Source: Oscillospiraceae bacterium (GTDB lineage Bacteria; Bacillota; Clostridia; Oscillospirales; Oscillospiraceae). From it: a stretch of 58,030 nt of DNA. Position 1 is the stretch's first letter; every line of letters starts with the position of its first letter. Of this stretch, positions 8,468 to 17,592 are shown in pieces. The stretch lies in the NCBI GenBank assembly GCA_017515345.1, contig JAFWFZ010000037.1, positions 1 through 58,030 of the forward strand. Direction: 5' to 3'. Both the position numbers and the translations under genes were made by a program. The notes beneath the pieces were generated by a model. That model had not been told where the DNA came from. It saw nothing but the letters and a program-made list of their open reading frames with translations, and ran no database searches.

Positions 8468-10132
8468 ATGTATCAGGCACTTTACAGGAAATGGCGGCCG
8501 CGGACGTTTTCCGACGTGGCCGGACAGGAGCATATCACGGAGACGCTCAAGCGCCAGATCGAAACGGGGCGTCTGTCCCACGCGTATCTGTTTGTGGGCA
8601 CCCGGGGCACCGGCAAGACCTCCTGCGCCAAGATCCTGGCGCGGGCGGTGAACTGCCTGCACCCGGTGAACGGGGAGCCCTGCAACGAGTGCGCGGCCTG
8701 CGTGGGCATCGAGAACGGCAGCATCCTGGACGTGGTGGAGCTGGACGCCGCCTCCAACAACGGGGTGGACAACGTCCGCGCCCTGCGGGAGGAGGCCGTC
8801 TATTCCCCGGCGGCAGTGAAGAAGCGCGTCTATATCGTGGACGAGGTGCATATGCTCTCCGGCGCGGCGTTCAACGCGCTGCTGAAGATCCTGGAGGAGC
8901 CGCCGGAGCATCTCATGTTCATCCTGGCCACCACGGAGCTGCACAAGGTCCCGGCGACGATCCTCTCCCGCTGTCAGCGGTTTTCCTTCCGCAGACTCAG
9001 CCGGGAGGCGGTGGCCGGGCGGCTGAGCTACGTGGCCGGGCAGGAGGGATTTGATCTGACGCCCGGCGCTGCCGAGCTGCTGGCCAGGCTGGCGGACGGC
9101 TCCATGCGCGACGGACTCTCCCTGCTGGATCAGTGCCGTACGGACGGCCCTGTGGATGAGGAGCGGGTCATGAACGTGGTGGGCCTGGCCGGAGCCAGGG
9201 AGACGGCGGAGCTGTTCTCCCGGGTGAGGGACGGGGACGCCGCCGGCGCGCTGGAGATCGTGGACAGGCTTTATTCCTCCGGCAGGGATATGGAGGCGTT
9301 GCTGGACGAGCTCTCCCGGCTGGTGCGGGATATCCTGGTGATGAAGCTGACGGGAACAAAGGGGCAGGGGCTCCTGAGCGGGGCCTTTGACAGCGCGGCA
9401 CTGCGCGGCTTTGAAAAGATGAGCGTGCCCCGTTTGCTGCGCTGCGCGGAGATCGTCGCCGGCGCCGCCGTTGAGCTGGGCCGCACCTCCGGCCGAAGGA
9501 CGGCGGTGGAGCTGTGCGTGGTGCGCCTGTGCGGGAATGAGCCCGCGGGCGGCGAACTGGAGGCGAGGGTCGACCGTCTGGAGACGTTGGTGGAGCGCTG
9601 CGGCAAGCTCATGGGCGTCCCCCGGGAGAAGAAGGAAAAGGAACCGGATCCGGAGCCGGAGCCGGTACGGGAAACCGCGCCGGAGCCGGAGGAGCAGCGT
9701 ACGCCGGAGAGCCCGGCGCTCGAGCCGGAAGCACCCGCGGCACCGGAACAGGGTGCGCCCGCGGTGTCGGAAGCGCCCGCGGAGCCGGAAGTACCCACAG
9801 AACCGGAAGCGCCCGCGGATACGGAGGGCTTTTGGGACCGGATGCTGGCACGGCTGCGGGAAACGCTGGACATTCCCACCTACGCGTTTCTCTCCGACAG
9901 GACGGACATCACGGCGGAGCTCAGCGGAGACTCGCTGAAGCTCACCTGCAAAAGCGTTTTCACGCCCAACGCCATCTCCGCGCCGGAGGTCCTGGATGCG
10001 ATCCGGAAAACGGCGAAGGAGGTCCTCGGCCTGGATGTTTCGGTGCGCGTGGTGACGGAGGAGGCCACCGAGGGCGAGAAGCGCGCCAGACTGGACAGTC
10101 TGTCCCGGTTCGGGAACGTGGAATTCAGATAA
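8468..10132 (+). CDS. dnaX: DNA polymerase III subunit gamma/tau
   Basis: 554 aa from the ATG at 8468, preceded by AGGAG; the start is fixed by the family N-terminus MYQALYRKWRP. It is the ATPase core of the replicative clamp loader. Visible motifs are the P-loop GTRGTGKTS (about 45-53), four zinc-ligand cysteines in NCLHPVNGEPCNECAAC, the Walker B VYIVDEVHML, and sensor-1 ATTELHKVPATILSRCQRF. After domain III comes a Pro/Glu-rich low-complexity linker (about residues 385-455), then a conserved C-terminal domain. The frame is intact throughout; no slippery site for a programmed gamma frameshift was identified. ybaB follows 67 bp downstream. Confidence 0.97.
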   Translation: MYQALYRKWRPRTFSDVAGQEHITETLKRQIETGRLSHAYLFVGTRGTGKTSCAKILARAVNCLHPVNGEPCNECAACVGIENGSILDVVELDAASNNGVDNVRALREEAVYSPAAVKKRVYIVDEVHMLSGAAFNALLKILEEPPEHLMFILATTELHKVPATILSRCQRFSFRRLSREAVAGRLSYVAGQEGFDLTPGAAELLARLADGSMRDGLSLLDQCRTDGPVDEERVMNVVGLAGARETAELFSRVRDGDAAGALEIVDRLYSSGRDMEALLDELSRLVRDILVMKLTGTKGQGLLSGAFDSAALRGFEKMSVPRLLRCAEIVAGAAVELGRTSGRRTAVELCVVRLCGNEPAGGELEARVDRLETLVERCGKLMGVPREKKEKEPDPEPEPVRETAPEPEEQRTPESPALEPEAPAAPEQGAPAVSEAPAEPEVPTEPEAPADTEGFWDRMLARLRETLDIPTYAFLSDRTDITAELSGDSLKLTCKSVFTPNAISAPEVLDAIRKTAKEVLGLDVSVRVVTEEATEGEKRARLDSLSRFGNVEFR

Positions 10133-10199
10133 AAGCGCCGGTCCCGGGACAGCGCCCGGCGGCCGACCATCAAATCATATGAAAACGAGGTGCTGAAAA

Positions 10200-10535
10200 A
10201 TGGCAAAGGGCGGATTCAGAGGCGGCTCTTACGGCGGCGGCATGAACATGAACATGATCAAAAAGGCTCAGAAGATGCAGGAGGAGATGCTGAAGCTCCA
10301 GGCCGAGCAGGAGGAGAAGACCTACGAGGCGGCCTCCGGCGGCGGCGCGGTGAAGGCCGTGGTCAGCGGCAAGCACGAGCTCGTCTCCCTGGAGCTGCAG
10401 CCCGACGCGGTGGACCCGGAGGACGTGGAGATGCTCAGCGATATGATCGTCGCCGCGGTGAACGAGGCCATGCGCAAGGCTGACGCCGCCATGAACGAGA
10501 CCATGGCGAAGCTCACCGGCGGACTGGGCTTTTGA
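10200..10535 (+). CDS. YbaB/EbfC-family nucleoid-associated protein
   Basis: 111 aa. It begins with a Gly-rich segment (GGFRGGSYGGGMN), then the family signature KKAQKMQEEMLKLQAEQEEKT and a core containing VSGKHELVSLELQPDAVDPEDVEMLSDMI. YbaB proteins are small DNA-binding dimers. It follows dnaX as in most bacteria; GAGGTG precedes the ATG. The usual next gene, recR, is absent here: the convergent aro operon starts after a terminator instead. Confidence 0.95.
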   Translation: MAKGGFRGGSYGGGMNMNMIKKAQKMQEEMLKLQAEQEEKTYEAASGGGAVKAVVSGKHELVSLELQPDAVDPEDVEMLSDMIVAAVNEAMRKADAAMNETMAKLTGGLGF

Positions 10536-10566
10536 CCATTCAGACCGAAAACGCCTGACAGCGAAA

Positions 10567-10598
10567 AAGCAGCCTGATGCATTTGCATCAGGCTGCTT
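10567..10598. terminator. Convergent terminator between ybaB and aroQ
   Basis: A 15-bp stem (AAGCAGCCTGATGCA, 10567-10581, with its complement 10584-10598) separates convergent genes. The minus-strand exit has five Ts, so it is stronger for the aro operon than for ybaB. Confidence 0.85.
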
Positions 10599-10600
10599 CC

Positions 10601-11032
10601 TTATTTCAAATACTCCTTCAGGTATCCGATCGCCTGCACGTAGCCGTCGAAGCCCAGACCCATGTAGGTCTTGATGCAGGCCATCCCGGCGTAGGAGATC
10701 TGCCGGAACGGTTCCCGGACGCCCACGTCGGAGATGTGCACCTCCACCGCGGGGATCGCCACCGCCTTCAGGGCGTCCAGGATCGCCACACTGGTATGGG
10801 TGTAGGCGGCGGGGTTGATGACGATGCCGTCAAACCGGCCCCAGGCAGACTGTATTTTGTCCACGATGGCGCCCTCATGGTTTGACTGGAAGCACTCGAC
10901 TTCGATCCCCTCCAGCACCGCCGTCTCCTCAATGAGACGGCAGAGAGCGGCGTAGTCCTGTTTCCCGTAGAGTTCCGGCTCCCGCAGACCCAGCAGGTTC
11001 AGGTTGGGGCCGTTGATGACGAGGATCTTCAT
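10601..11032 (-). CDS. aroQ: 3-dehydroquinate dehydratase, type II
   Basis: 143 aa, the usual length of the dodecameric type II enzyme, which converts 3-dehydroquinate to 3-dehydroshikimate (shikimate step 3). Visible family motifs are INGPNLNLLGLREPELYG with the catalytic Tyr in the lid loop, NPAAYTHTSVAI with the catalytic His, and VEVHISDVGVREPFR. It is the last gene of the aro operon and overlaps the end of the aroE-aroK fusion by 4 nt (ATGA), so it is translationally coupled. A strong hairpin follows its stop. Confidence 0.96.
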   Translation of the reverse strand: MKILVINGPNLNLLGLREPELYGKQDYAALCRLIEETAVLEGIEVECFQSNHEGAIVDKIQSAWGRFDGIVINPAAYTHTSVAILDALKAVAIPAVEVHISDVGVREPFRQISYAGMACIKTYMGLGFDGYVQAIGYLKEYLK

Positions 11033-12252
11033 GAAAACACCTCCAGAATGCGCGCCGCCGTCTCCTCCGGGGCGCCGTCGTTGTCGATGACGCAGTCGGC
11101 AAAGTGCCGGTACAGGGGCTCCCGCTCCCGCAGGAGCTCACCCAGATCACGGCTTTGGGAGATGGGCCGCCCCTCCGTGGGAAGGGCGCCGATGCTGCGC
11201 CGGAGCCAGATCACCGTGCCGTTCTGCCGGAGGAGATCCCGGTTATCCTCCCGGGTGACGCAGCCGCCTCCGGTGGCAATGACGGTCCCGGAGGATCTGC
11301 CCAGCTCCCGGAGTGCCGCTGTCTCCAGCTCCCGGAACGCGGCCTCGCCCTTCTGGGCAAAGATCTCCGGAATGGTCATGCCCGCCGCCTTCTCCACCAG
11401 ACTGTCGGAGTCAGCGACCGTCTTGCCTGTCAGCTCACCCACGAGGCGCGCCACGGTGGTCTTGCCGCTGCCGGGCATGCCGATGAGCACGATGTTGCGC
11501 ATGTCCCGGATGAGGGCACGCTCCGCCGCCTCCTCCGCGGAATCGGGGAGGGTACGCCCGGTGAACAGCTCCGAGGAGCGCCGCGCCTGGGCCACCAGCA
11601 TGTGCAGGCCGCCGAAGGCGGGGATGCCCAGCGATTCCGCGCGGAGCATCAGCGCCGTTTTCGCAGGGTTGTAGACCACGTCGAACACGGCCTCGCACCG
11701 GGGGAAGAGACCGGGGTCCAGGGCCATGGAGCCGTTGTCGGGGTACATGCCCAGGGGTGTGGTGTTGACGATGAGCGAGGCGTCGCCGTGGCGGGAGAGG
11801 TTCTTATAGTTGTCCTCCCCGGAGCGGGAGATCACCACCGGTGCCGCGCCCAGCGCCCGCAGCACCGCGCAGACGGTGACAGAGGCGCCGCCGCTGCCCA
11901 GGACAAGGGCTTTCTTCCCGGAGACAGGGACGCCGCTTTTCCGCATCGTGCTCTCAAATCCGTAATAATCCGTGTTGTCCCCGAAGAGGCTGCCGTCCGG
12001 CCTGCGGACGATCGTGTTCACGCTGCCCAGGAGCCGCGCCGTTGCGCTGAGCCCGGCGCAGAAGGGGACCACCGCTTTTTTATAGGGGATCGTCACATTG
12101 AGGCCGTCGAAGTCCCCGCTCTTCAGGAACGGCTCCAGCTCCTCCGGCTCCCGTTCGAAAAGCTCATAGCGGCAGCCGCCCAGCATGGCATGGATGGCGG
12201 GGGAGTAGCTGTGCCCCAGCTTCCGCCCCAAAAGTCCGCAGCGGAGCATCAT
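11029..12252 (-). CDS. Bifunctional shikimate dehydrogenase / shikimate kinase (AroE-AroK fusion)
   Basis: 407 aa. The ATG at 12252 is chosen because it overlaps the pheA stop (ATGA) with GAGGTGGT just upstream and begins the family N-terminus. Residues 1 to about 245 are AroE: GHSYSP (Ser15, Ser17 bind shikimate), NVTIPYKK with catalytic Lys58, NTDYYG with Asp95, and the NADP loop GSGGAS near 119. Residues about 250-407 are AroK: P-loop GMPGSGKTT at 258-266, DSDSLVEK, GEAAFRELE and ATGGGCV. One polypeptide would thus carry out shikimate steps 4 and 5. No frameshift or stop separates the domains. Fusions of this kind are known but uncommon. Confidence 0.95.
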   Translation of the reverse strand: MMLRCGLLGRKLGHSYSPAIHAMLGGCRYELFEREPEELEPFLKSGDFDGLNVTIPYKKAVVPFCAGLSATARLLGSVNTIVRRPDGSLFGDNTDYYGFESTMRKSGVPVSGKKALVLGSGGASVTVCAVLRALGAAPVVISRSGEDNYKNLSRHGDASLIVNTTPLGMYPDNGSMALDPGLFPRCEAVFDVVYNPAKTALMLRAESLGIPAFGGLHMLVAQARRSSELFTGRTLPDSAEEAAERALIRDMRNIVLIGMPGSGKTTVARLVGELTGKTVADSDSLVEKAAGMTIPEIFAQKGEAAFRELETAALRELGRSSGTVIATGGGCVTREDNRDLLRQNGTVIWLRRSIGALPTEGRPISQSRDLGELLREREPLYRHFADCVIDNDGAPEETAARILEVFS

Positions 12253-13388
12253 ACCACCTCGCTGTAGCTGCCCAGGTACCGGAACTCCTCGCACACGTCG
12301 CCCAGGTCGCTCATGAGCTGGATGAACGAGGGGGAGTAGACGCTGGTATCCAGATCGAAGTAGAACATGAACTCAAAGTTCCTCTGGGGCATGGGACGGC
12401 TCTCCAGCTTGTTCAGGTTGATGCCCAGGGCGTAGAAGCGGCTCAGCGCCTTGTACAGGGAGCCGGGCTTATGGGGCAGCACCATCATCAGGCTGGTGCG
12501 GTCCGCGCCGGGGTAGATCTCCGGCTTCCGGGAGATGCAGATGAAGCGGGTGTAGTTGTTGCCCTGATCCTGAACGGCGTCGGCCAGGCTTTTCAGGCCG
12601 TAGAGGTCGATGCAGGCACGGGAGGAGAGAGCGGCCACGTCGTGCCGGTCGGACTCCGCCACCAGCTTTGCCGCCATGGCCGTGTTCTCGCAGCGGATGA
12701 CCTTCACACCGGGCAGAGAGCGGAGGAATCCGGCGCACTGGGAGATGGCCTGCTCGTGGGAATAGATCTCCCGGACGGCGCCCAGCTCCGTGCCGGGCTT
12801 TGCCAGCAGGCTGTGATCCACCTTGAGCCGCACGCTGCGCACGATGCGGAAATCGTGCTTCATCATCAGGTCGTAGACCATGTTCACGGAGCCGGCGGTG
12901 CTGTTCTCCAGCGGGATGACGCCGTATTGGCAGAGCCCTTTCTCAATGGCGGAGAACACCGCCTCAAAGGAGTCGAAGTACAGTACGCCGGGCCGGGCGA
13001 ACAGCCGGTCACAGGCGATCTGGGAGTAGGCCCCCTCCACGCCCTGGCAGGCGACGCTTGCCTTCTGGGGAAAGAGCGGGGGCGTTTCCGCGATGGCCTT
13101 TTCGATCTCCTCCGCGATCTCGCTGCCGCCGCCGATGAGCCGGTTCTGGCGGCTGCGGCTCAGCTCAAAGATGAGGGAGTAGAGGGACGCGGCGTACTCC
13201 TCATATTCCTCCGGCACCGACTCGGTGATATGCCGCAGCTTCTCCCGCTCCACGGAGGCGTTCAGCACGGGGATGCCATGGGCGTGCTTGTATTCCGCGA
13301 TCTCCCCGGCCACGTCCATCCGCCGGACGAAGAGCCGTGTCAGCTCCTCGTCGATCTCCCAAAGCTGCTTTCTGTATTCTTCCAGCAT
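12249..13388 (-). CDS. pheA: Bifunctional chorismate mutase / prephenate dehydratase
   Basis: 379 aa. Residues 1-90 are an AroQ-class chorismate mutase (LWEIDEELTRLFVRRMDVAGEIAEYK). Residues about 108-285 are prephenate dehydratase, including GVEGAYSQIA, IPLENSTAGSV and the catalytic NNYTRF. Residues about 295-379 are an ACT domain with the ESRP motif (KLESRPM), which in this family binds Phe for feedback inhibition. It supplies phenylpyruvate and, with no other mutase seen in the operon, prephenate for TyrA as well. The aroC stop region AGGAGGTGA lies 4 nt upstream and serves as its ribosome site; the 3' end overlaps aroEK. Confidence 0.96.
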   Translation of the reverse strand: MLEEYRKQLWEIDEELTRLFVRRMDVAGEIAEYKHAHGIPVLNASVEREKLRHITESVPEEYEEYAASLYSLIFELSRSRQNRLIGGGSEIAEEIEKAIAETPPLFPQKASVACQGVEGAYSQIACDRLFARPGVLYFDSFEAVFSAIEKGLCQYGVIPLENSTAGSVNMVYDLMMKHDFRIVRSVRLKVDHSLLAKPGTELGAVREIYSHEQAISQCAGFLRSLPGVKVIRCENTAMAAKLVAESDRHDVAALSSRACIDLYGLKSLADAVQDQGNNYTRFICISRKPEIYPGADRTSLMMVLPHKPGSLYKALSRFYALGINLNKLESRPMPQRNFEFMFYFDLDTSVYSPSFIQLMSDLGDVCEEFRYLGSYSEVV

Positions 13389-13392
13389 GTGA

Positions 13393-14457
13393 TCACCTCC
13401 TCAGGTCCTGCAGGTACGCGTCATAGATGGCGACAGCCGCCGCCGCCTCGATCACCGGCACCGCCCTGGGGACGATGCAGGGGTCGTGTCGGCCTGTGAC
13501 GGCCAGCTCCGCCGGCGCGACGCGCTTCATATCAACGGTCCGCTGCGTCTTTGCGATGGACGGCGTGGGCTTCACCGCCGCCCGGAAGGTGAGGGGCATA
13601 CCCGTGGTGAGGCCGCCCAGGATACCGCCGCAGTGATTCGTCTCGGTGACGATCCGCCCGTCCCGCAGGACGAAGGGGTCGTTGTTCTCGCTGCCGCGCA
13701 GCTCCGCCGCGCGGAATCCGGCGCCGAATTCCACGCCCTTCACTGCGGGGATGCCGAACACGATGGCCGCGATGCGGTTTTCCATTCCGTCGAACATGGG
13801 GTCGCCCAGCCCCTCGGGCAGTCCCTCCGCCGTACATTCGATGACGCCGCCCACGGAGTCGCCCGCCTCCCTCGCCTCGCGGATGAGAGCGAGCATCCGC
13901 TCCGCCGCGGCCGGGTCGGAGGCGGGAAAGCCCTCCGGGTCCACGGGGCAGGTGAAGGGGGAATCGTCGCGGATCGATCCGATGGAGGCGATGCGCGCCC
14001 GGATCGTGATCCCTTCCTTCTCCAAAAGCTGGAGGCAGATGCCCCCCGCGATACACAGGGGCGCCGTGAGCCGCCCGGAGAAGTGGCCGCCGCCTGCCCG
14101 GTCCTGGAAGCCGCCGAATTTCATCTCAGCCGTGAAATCCGCGTGGCCGGGGCGTGGCCGCTCCGCAAAGGCGGCATAGTCGCCGCTTCTCGTGTTGGTG
14201 TTGCGGATGATGGCGGTCAGCGGCGCGCCGCAGGTGACGTTGCCCACCAGACCGGACAGAAACTCCGGCTCGTCCGCCTCCCTGCGGGGGGTGGACCAGT
14301 CGTTTTTCCCCGGGGCGCGTCGGGCCGTAAACCGGCGCAGCTTCTCCATGTCGACGGCAAAGCCCGCGGGCAGCCCCTCCACCGTGACGCCGACGGCGGG
14401 GGAGTGGGACTGACCGAACAGGGTGATGCGGAGCGCGTTTCCGTAGCTGCTGCTCAT
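13393..14457 (-). CDS. aroC: Chorismate synthase
   Basis: 354 aa, normal length. It makes chorismate from EPSP using reduced FMN. Family motifs seen are GQSHSPAVGVTVEGLPAG near the N-terminus, RPRPGHADF, the RAGGGHFSGR FMN-site segment, and VEFGAGF near the C-terminal third, with RHDPCIVPRAVPVIEA late. It overlaps the end of aroA by 4 nt and its own terminal codons AGG AGG TGA form the ribosome site of pheA. Confidence 0.97.
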   Translation of the reverse strand: MSSSYGNALRITLFGQSHSPAVGVTVEGLPAGFAVDMEKLRRFTARRAPGKNDWSTPRREADEPEFLSGLVGNVTCGAPLTAIIRNTNTRSGDYAAFAERPRPGHADFTAEMKFGGFQDRAGGGHFSGRLTAPLCIAGGICLQLLEKEGITIRARIASIGSIRDDSPFTCPVDPEGFPASDPAAAERMLALIREAREAGDSVGGVIECTAEGLPEGLGDPMFDGMENRIAAIVFGIPAVKGVEFGAGFRAAELRGSENNDPFVLRDGRIVTETNHCGGILGGLTTGMPLTFRAAVKPTPSIAKTQRTVDMKRVAPAELAVTGRHDPCIVPRAVPVIEAAAAVAIYDAYLQDLRR

Positions 14458-15707
14458 GGGTTTTCCTCCAGTCTCTCAAGATCTTCCCAGAATCGGGGAT
14501 AGGATTTTTCCGTACACTCGCCGCCCTTGACCGTAACTTCGCCTGAACAGGCGCAGGACGCGGCGGCGGCGGACATGGCGATGCGGTGGTCCCCGCAGGC
14601 ATCCACCGTTCCGCCCCGGAGGCCGGGCACGCCGCGGATGACGAGCCCGTCCGGCAGCACCGTGACCTGCCCGCCCAGCGCCCGGAGCATGGACGCGGTG
14701 GTTTCAAGCCGGTCGGACTCCTTGAGCCGGAGCCGGGCCGCGTTGACGATCCGCGTCTCCCCTTCGGAGACGGCGGCCACCGTGCTGAGCACGGGGATCA
14801 GATCGGGGATGGGGGACGCGTCCACGGTGATGCCGCGCAGCTCGCCCCGTCGCACGGTGACGCACTCCGGTCCCGCGTCCACCGACGCGCCGAACGCCCG
14901 CAGGAGCTCCAGCACCGCCCGGTCCCCCTGGGAGGAGTCGGCGGGCAGCCCGTAGACGGAGACGCCCCGCGCCGACAGCGCGCCCATGCAAAGGAAGAAC
15001 GCGCCGCCCGACCAGTCCCCCTCGGCGGTGAGCTCCGGGGGCAGGTCAAAGGTCTGGCTGCCGGGGATCTGATAAGAGCCGCCCCGTTTTTCAACGCGCA
15101 CGCCCGCTTTCCTGAGGATATCCTCCGTCATGGTGATGTAGGCGGCGGATTCGATCTCCCCGGTGATCCGCAGCTCGCTGTCGCCCGGGACCAGCGGAAG
15201 GGCCATCAGCAGCCCGGAGATATACTGGGAGGAGACGTTGCCGGGGAGGGTGTACAGGCCGCTCTTCAGCTTGCCGGAGCAGCGGAGGACGGCGCCCTCC
15301 TCACGGATCGTCATGCCGTGGGCCGTGAGCTGACTGTCCAGCGGCGCCAGCGGCCGGCGGGGGAGGCGCCCCTCCCGCTGAAAACCCGCCTCCACGCCCA
15401 GGGCGCCCGCTACGGGCAGCAGAAAGCGCAGGGTGGAACCGCTCTCCCCGCAGGGGAGAAGCGCCGGCCCCTCCCGGGGGATCAGAGGAGATACGGCGAA
15501 AACGCCGGGCGCTTCCTCTCCGATCCCGGCACCCATGGCCCGCAGGCAGTCCGCCGTGGCCGCGATGTCCCGGGATACGCCGTCGCAGCTCACCCGCGTC
15601 GGGCTTTTTCCCAGAGCGGCGCAGATGAGCAGCCGGTGCATCTGGGATTTGGAGGCGGGGATGCGGACGCTGCCCCAGCGCTCCCCGCCTGTGATCGTCA
15701 CATTCAT
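14454..15707 (-). CDS. aroA: 3-phosphoshikimate 1-carboxyvinyltransferase (EPSP synthase)
   Basis: 417 aa from the ATG at 15707, which overlaps the aroB stop (ATGA) and follows GGGAGGTG; a longer upstream frame is a shadow of aroB. The enzyme joins shikimate-3-phosphate and PEP. Seen are the substrate site PASKSQMHR (about 17-25), the PEP loop CGESGSTLRFLLP, a Gln-containing SSQYISGLLMALP, and the late ESDRLETTASMLRALG and DHRIAMS. The PEP loop departs from the common NAGTAxRPL form, as in other class II-like EPSP synthases. Confidence 0.96.
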   Translation of the reverse strand: MNVTITGGERWGSVRIPASKSQMHRLLICAALGKSPTRVSCDGVSRDIAATADCLRAMGAGIGEEAPGVFAVSPLIPREGPALLPCGESGSTLRFLLPVAGALGVEAGFQREGRLPRRPLAPLDSQLTAHGMTIREEGAVLRCSGKLKSGLYTLPGNVSSQYISGLLMALPLVPGDSELRITGEIESAAYITMTEDILRKAGVRVEKRGGSYQIPGSQTFDLPPELTAEGDWSGGAFFLCMGALSARGVSVYGLPADSSQGDRAVLELLRAFGASVDAGPECVTVRRGELRGITVDASPIPDLIPVLSTVAAVSEGETRIVNAARLRLKESDRLETTASMLRALGGQVTVLPDGLVIRGVPGLRGGTVDACGDHRIAMSAAAASCACSGEVTVKGGECTEKSYPRFWEDLERLEENP

Positions 15708-16762
15708 TTTGCACCTCCCGCACGGAGCCAGTCGGACAGCTCTAAGGCGTCCGCCGGCACGATCCGGCACCGGCCGAACGCCTCCGGCACGATCAGGTCG
15801 ATCCTTCCGCCGGAGAGCTTCTTGTCCGAGAGGGCCGCCTCGCAGAGCGCCTCCGCCGACAGGTCCGTCTCCGATGGGAGACCGTACCGCTCCAGCAGAG
15901 CCAGCAGCTCCGCAAGGGTCTCCTCCCCGCAGAAGCCCCGCTTCACCGCCGCGCGTGTCATGACGGCCATGCCGATGGCTACGGCGCAGCCGTGGGAGAC
16001 GGTGAAGCCGCTGCATTTTTCCACCGCGTGGCCGAAGGTATGCCCCAGGTTCAGGAGCTTTCTCCGGCCTGTTTCGAACTCATCCTCCGCCACAATGTCC
16101 CGCTTCATGGCGACGCACGCCGCTATGACCGGCTCCGGGTCGTCCTTCAGGCTGCCGGAGCGGAGCATTTCAAGCAGAGGACCCCCGCCCAGCAGGGCAT
16201 ATTTCACGACCTCGCCGCAGCCGTCCCGCCATACCTCCTCCGGCAGGGTGGAGAGCGTGTCCGGGTCGCAGAGAACAGCGGAGGGCTGCCAGAAGGCGCC
16301 GACAAGGTTTTTCCCCGCGGGCAGGTCAACCGCTGTTTTGCCTCCCACGGAGGAGTCCACCGCCGCCAGCAGCGTGGTGGGGAGCTGGACATAGCGGATG
16401 CCGCGCATATAGGTGGCGGCGGCGAAGCCCGCCATATCCCCGGTTACGCCGCCCCCCAGGGCAGCGACCAGATCGCCCCGGCCAAGGCGGTTCTCCGCCA
16501 GAAAGCCCAGGATCTCGCCGTAGCCGGCGAGGGTCTTGTGCCGCTCCCCCGCGGGGAAGACGAAGGAGACGGTGCGGAAGCCCGCCGCCTCCAGCGAGGC
16601 GCGGACCCGGTCCCCGTAGAGGGGCGCCACGTTCGTATCGGAGATCACCGCGGCGGCGCAGGGGGCCGACAGGCGGGAGAGGGTTTCCCCCGACCGGTCC
16701 AGCGCGCCGCGCTCAATGACCACGTCGTATGACCGGAAGGCGGCCACGTGGATCACGCTCAT
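15704..16762 (-). CDS. aroB: 3-dehydroquinate synthase
   Basis: 352 aa. It cyclises DAHP to 3-dehydroquinate using NAD and a metal ion. Motifs include GGGVTGDMAGFAAATYMRGI (NAD site, about 105-124), PTTLLAAVDSSVGGKTAVD, KNLVGAFWQP and the metal ligands in NLGHTFGHAVE and SHGCAVAIGM. It overlaps the upstream tyrA and downstream aroA by 4 nt each, so it is translated as part of a coupled chain. Confidence 0.97.
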   Translation of the reverse strand: MSVIHVAAFRSYDVVIERGALDRSGETLSRLSAPCAAAVISDTNVAPLYGDRVRASLEAAGFRTVSFVFPAGERHKTLAGYGEILGFLAENRLGRGDLVAALGGGVTGDMAGFAAATYMRGIRYVQLPTTLLAAVDSSVGGKTAVDLPAGKNLVGAFWQPSAVLCDPDTLSTLPEEVWRDGCGEVVKYALLGGGPLLEMLRSGSLKDDPEPVIAACVAMKRDIVAEDEFETGRRKLLNLGHTFGHAVEKCSGFTVSHGCAVAIGMAVMTRAAVKRGFCGEETLAELLALLERYGLPSETDLSAEALCEAALSDKKLSGGRIDLIVPEAFGRCRIVPADALELSDWLRAGGAK

Positions 16763-17592
16763 CGCCCATCCACCTCCGCCTTGCGGCGGCGGCCCTCGTC
16801 CAGCAGGGCGATGAGCCGCGGCTCATCCCCGGAGGCGATGGCGTCCCGGTATTCGCCCAGGCAGGCGATGAAGCCGTCCAGTTCCCGAAGAAGGTTGTCG
16901 CCGTTTTCCATAAAAAGCTCCGCCCACATTTGGGGATTCAGCCAGGCCACCCGGGTCATGTCCTTGTAGCTGCCGGCGGAAAAGCCCTTGTGCTTCCCGG
17001 CGGCGGGGCTTTTGATAAAGGCGTTGGAGACCACGTGGGCCATCTGTGAGGTGAAGGCGATCATCTCATCGTGCTCCTCCGCCGTGGTGACGGAGAAGCG
17101 GCCGAAGCCGGCCGGAGCCAGCAGGGACTTGACCCGGTCCAGCAGGCCGATGTTGTCAAAATCCGGCGGCACGATCACCATGGGCGCCCCGTGGAACAGG
17201 TTGGATCTGGCGTATTTGAAGCCGGAGTTGTGGGTGCCCGCCATAGGGTGGCCGCCCAGGTAGGTGAAGCCGTATTTCTCCGCAAGGGGGAAGCACCGGG
17301 AGCAGACGACCCGCTTCGTGCCGCAGCAGTCGATGACCACCGGCTTTTTCCCGATGCGGGGCCCCGTCTTCTCCAGAAACTCCGCCGCCGCCTGGGGGTA
17401 GACCGCGATCAGGATCAGGTCGCAGCCGGAGACGTTTTCCTCCGTGAGAGGCCCGGTCACCACGCCGCTGAGAATGGCGAAGTCCAGCACGCTCCGGTCG
17501 ATGTCGAAGGCGAGGACCGTGTGTCCCGCCTCGCTGTACGCCTTCGCGAAGCTGCCGCCGATAAGGCCGAGCCCGACGATGCCGATGTTCAC
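16759..17592 (-). CDS. tyrA: Prephenate dehydrogenase
   Basis: 277 aa from a GTG at 17592 that overlaps the aroF stop (GTGA) after GGGAGGTGG; the longer upstream frame lies inside aroF. It oxidatively decarboxylates prephenate to 4-hydroxyphenylpyruvate for Tyr synthesis. The NAD motif GLGLIGGSFAKA is at about 6-17, followed by LIAVYP, DCCGTKR, GGHPMAGTHNSG and the substrate-site region TSQMAHVVSNA. Unlike many Gram-positive TyrA proteins it stops before any C-terminal ACT domain, so Tyr feedback probably acts elsewhere. Confidence 0.94.
   Translation of the reverse strand: MNIGIVGLGLIGGSFAKAYSEAGHTVLAFDIDRSVLDFAILSGVVTGPLTEENVSGCDLILIAVYPQAAAEFLEKTGPRIGKKPVVIDCCGTKRVVCSRCFPLAEKYGFTYLGGHPMAGTHNSGFKYARSNLFHGAPMVIVPPDFDNIGLLDRVKSLLAPAGFGRFSVTTAEEHDEMIAFTSQMAHVVSNAFIKSPAAGKHKGFSAGSYKDMTRVAWLNPQMWAELFMENGDNLLRELDGFIACLGEYRDAIASGDEPRLIALLDEGRRRKAEVDGR

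Noticed and set aside
14454..16016. Longer N-terminus for aroA
   Set aside because: The extra 103 codons lie inside aroB and are basic, low-complexity sequence. The ATG at 15707 overlaps the aroB stop and matches the family start.
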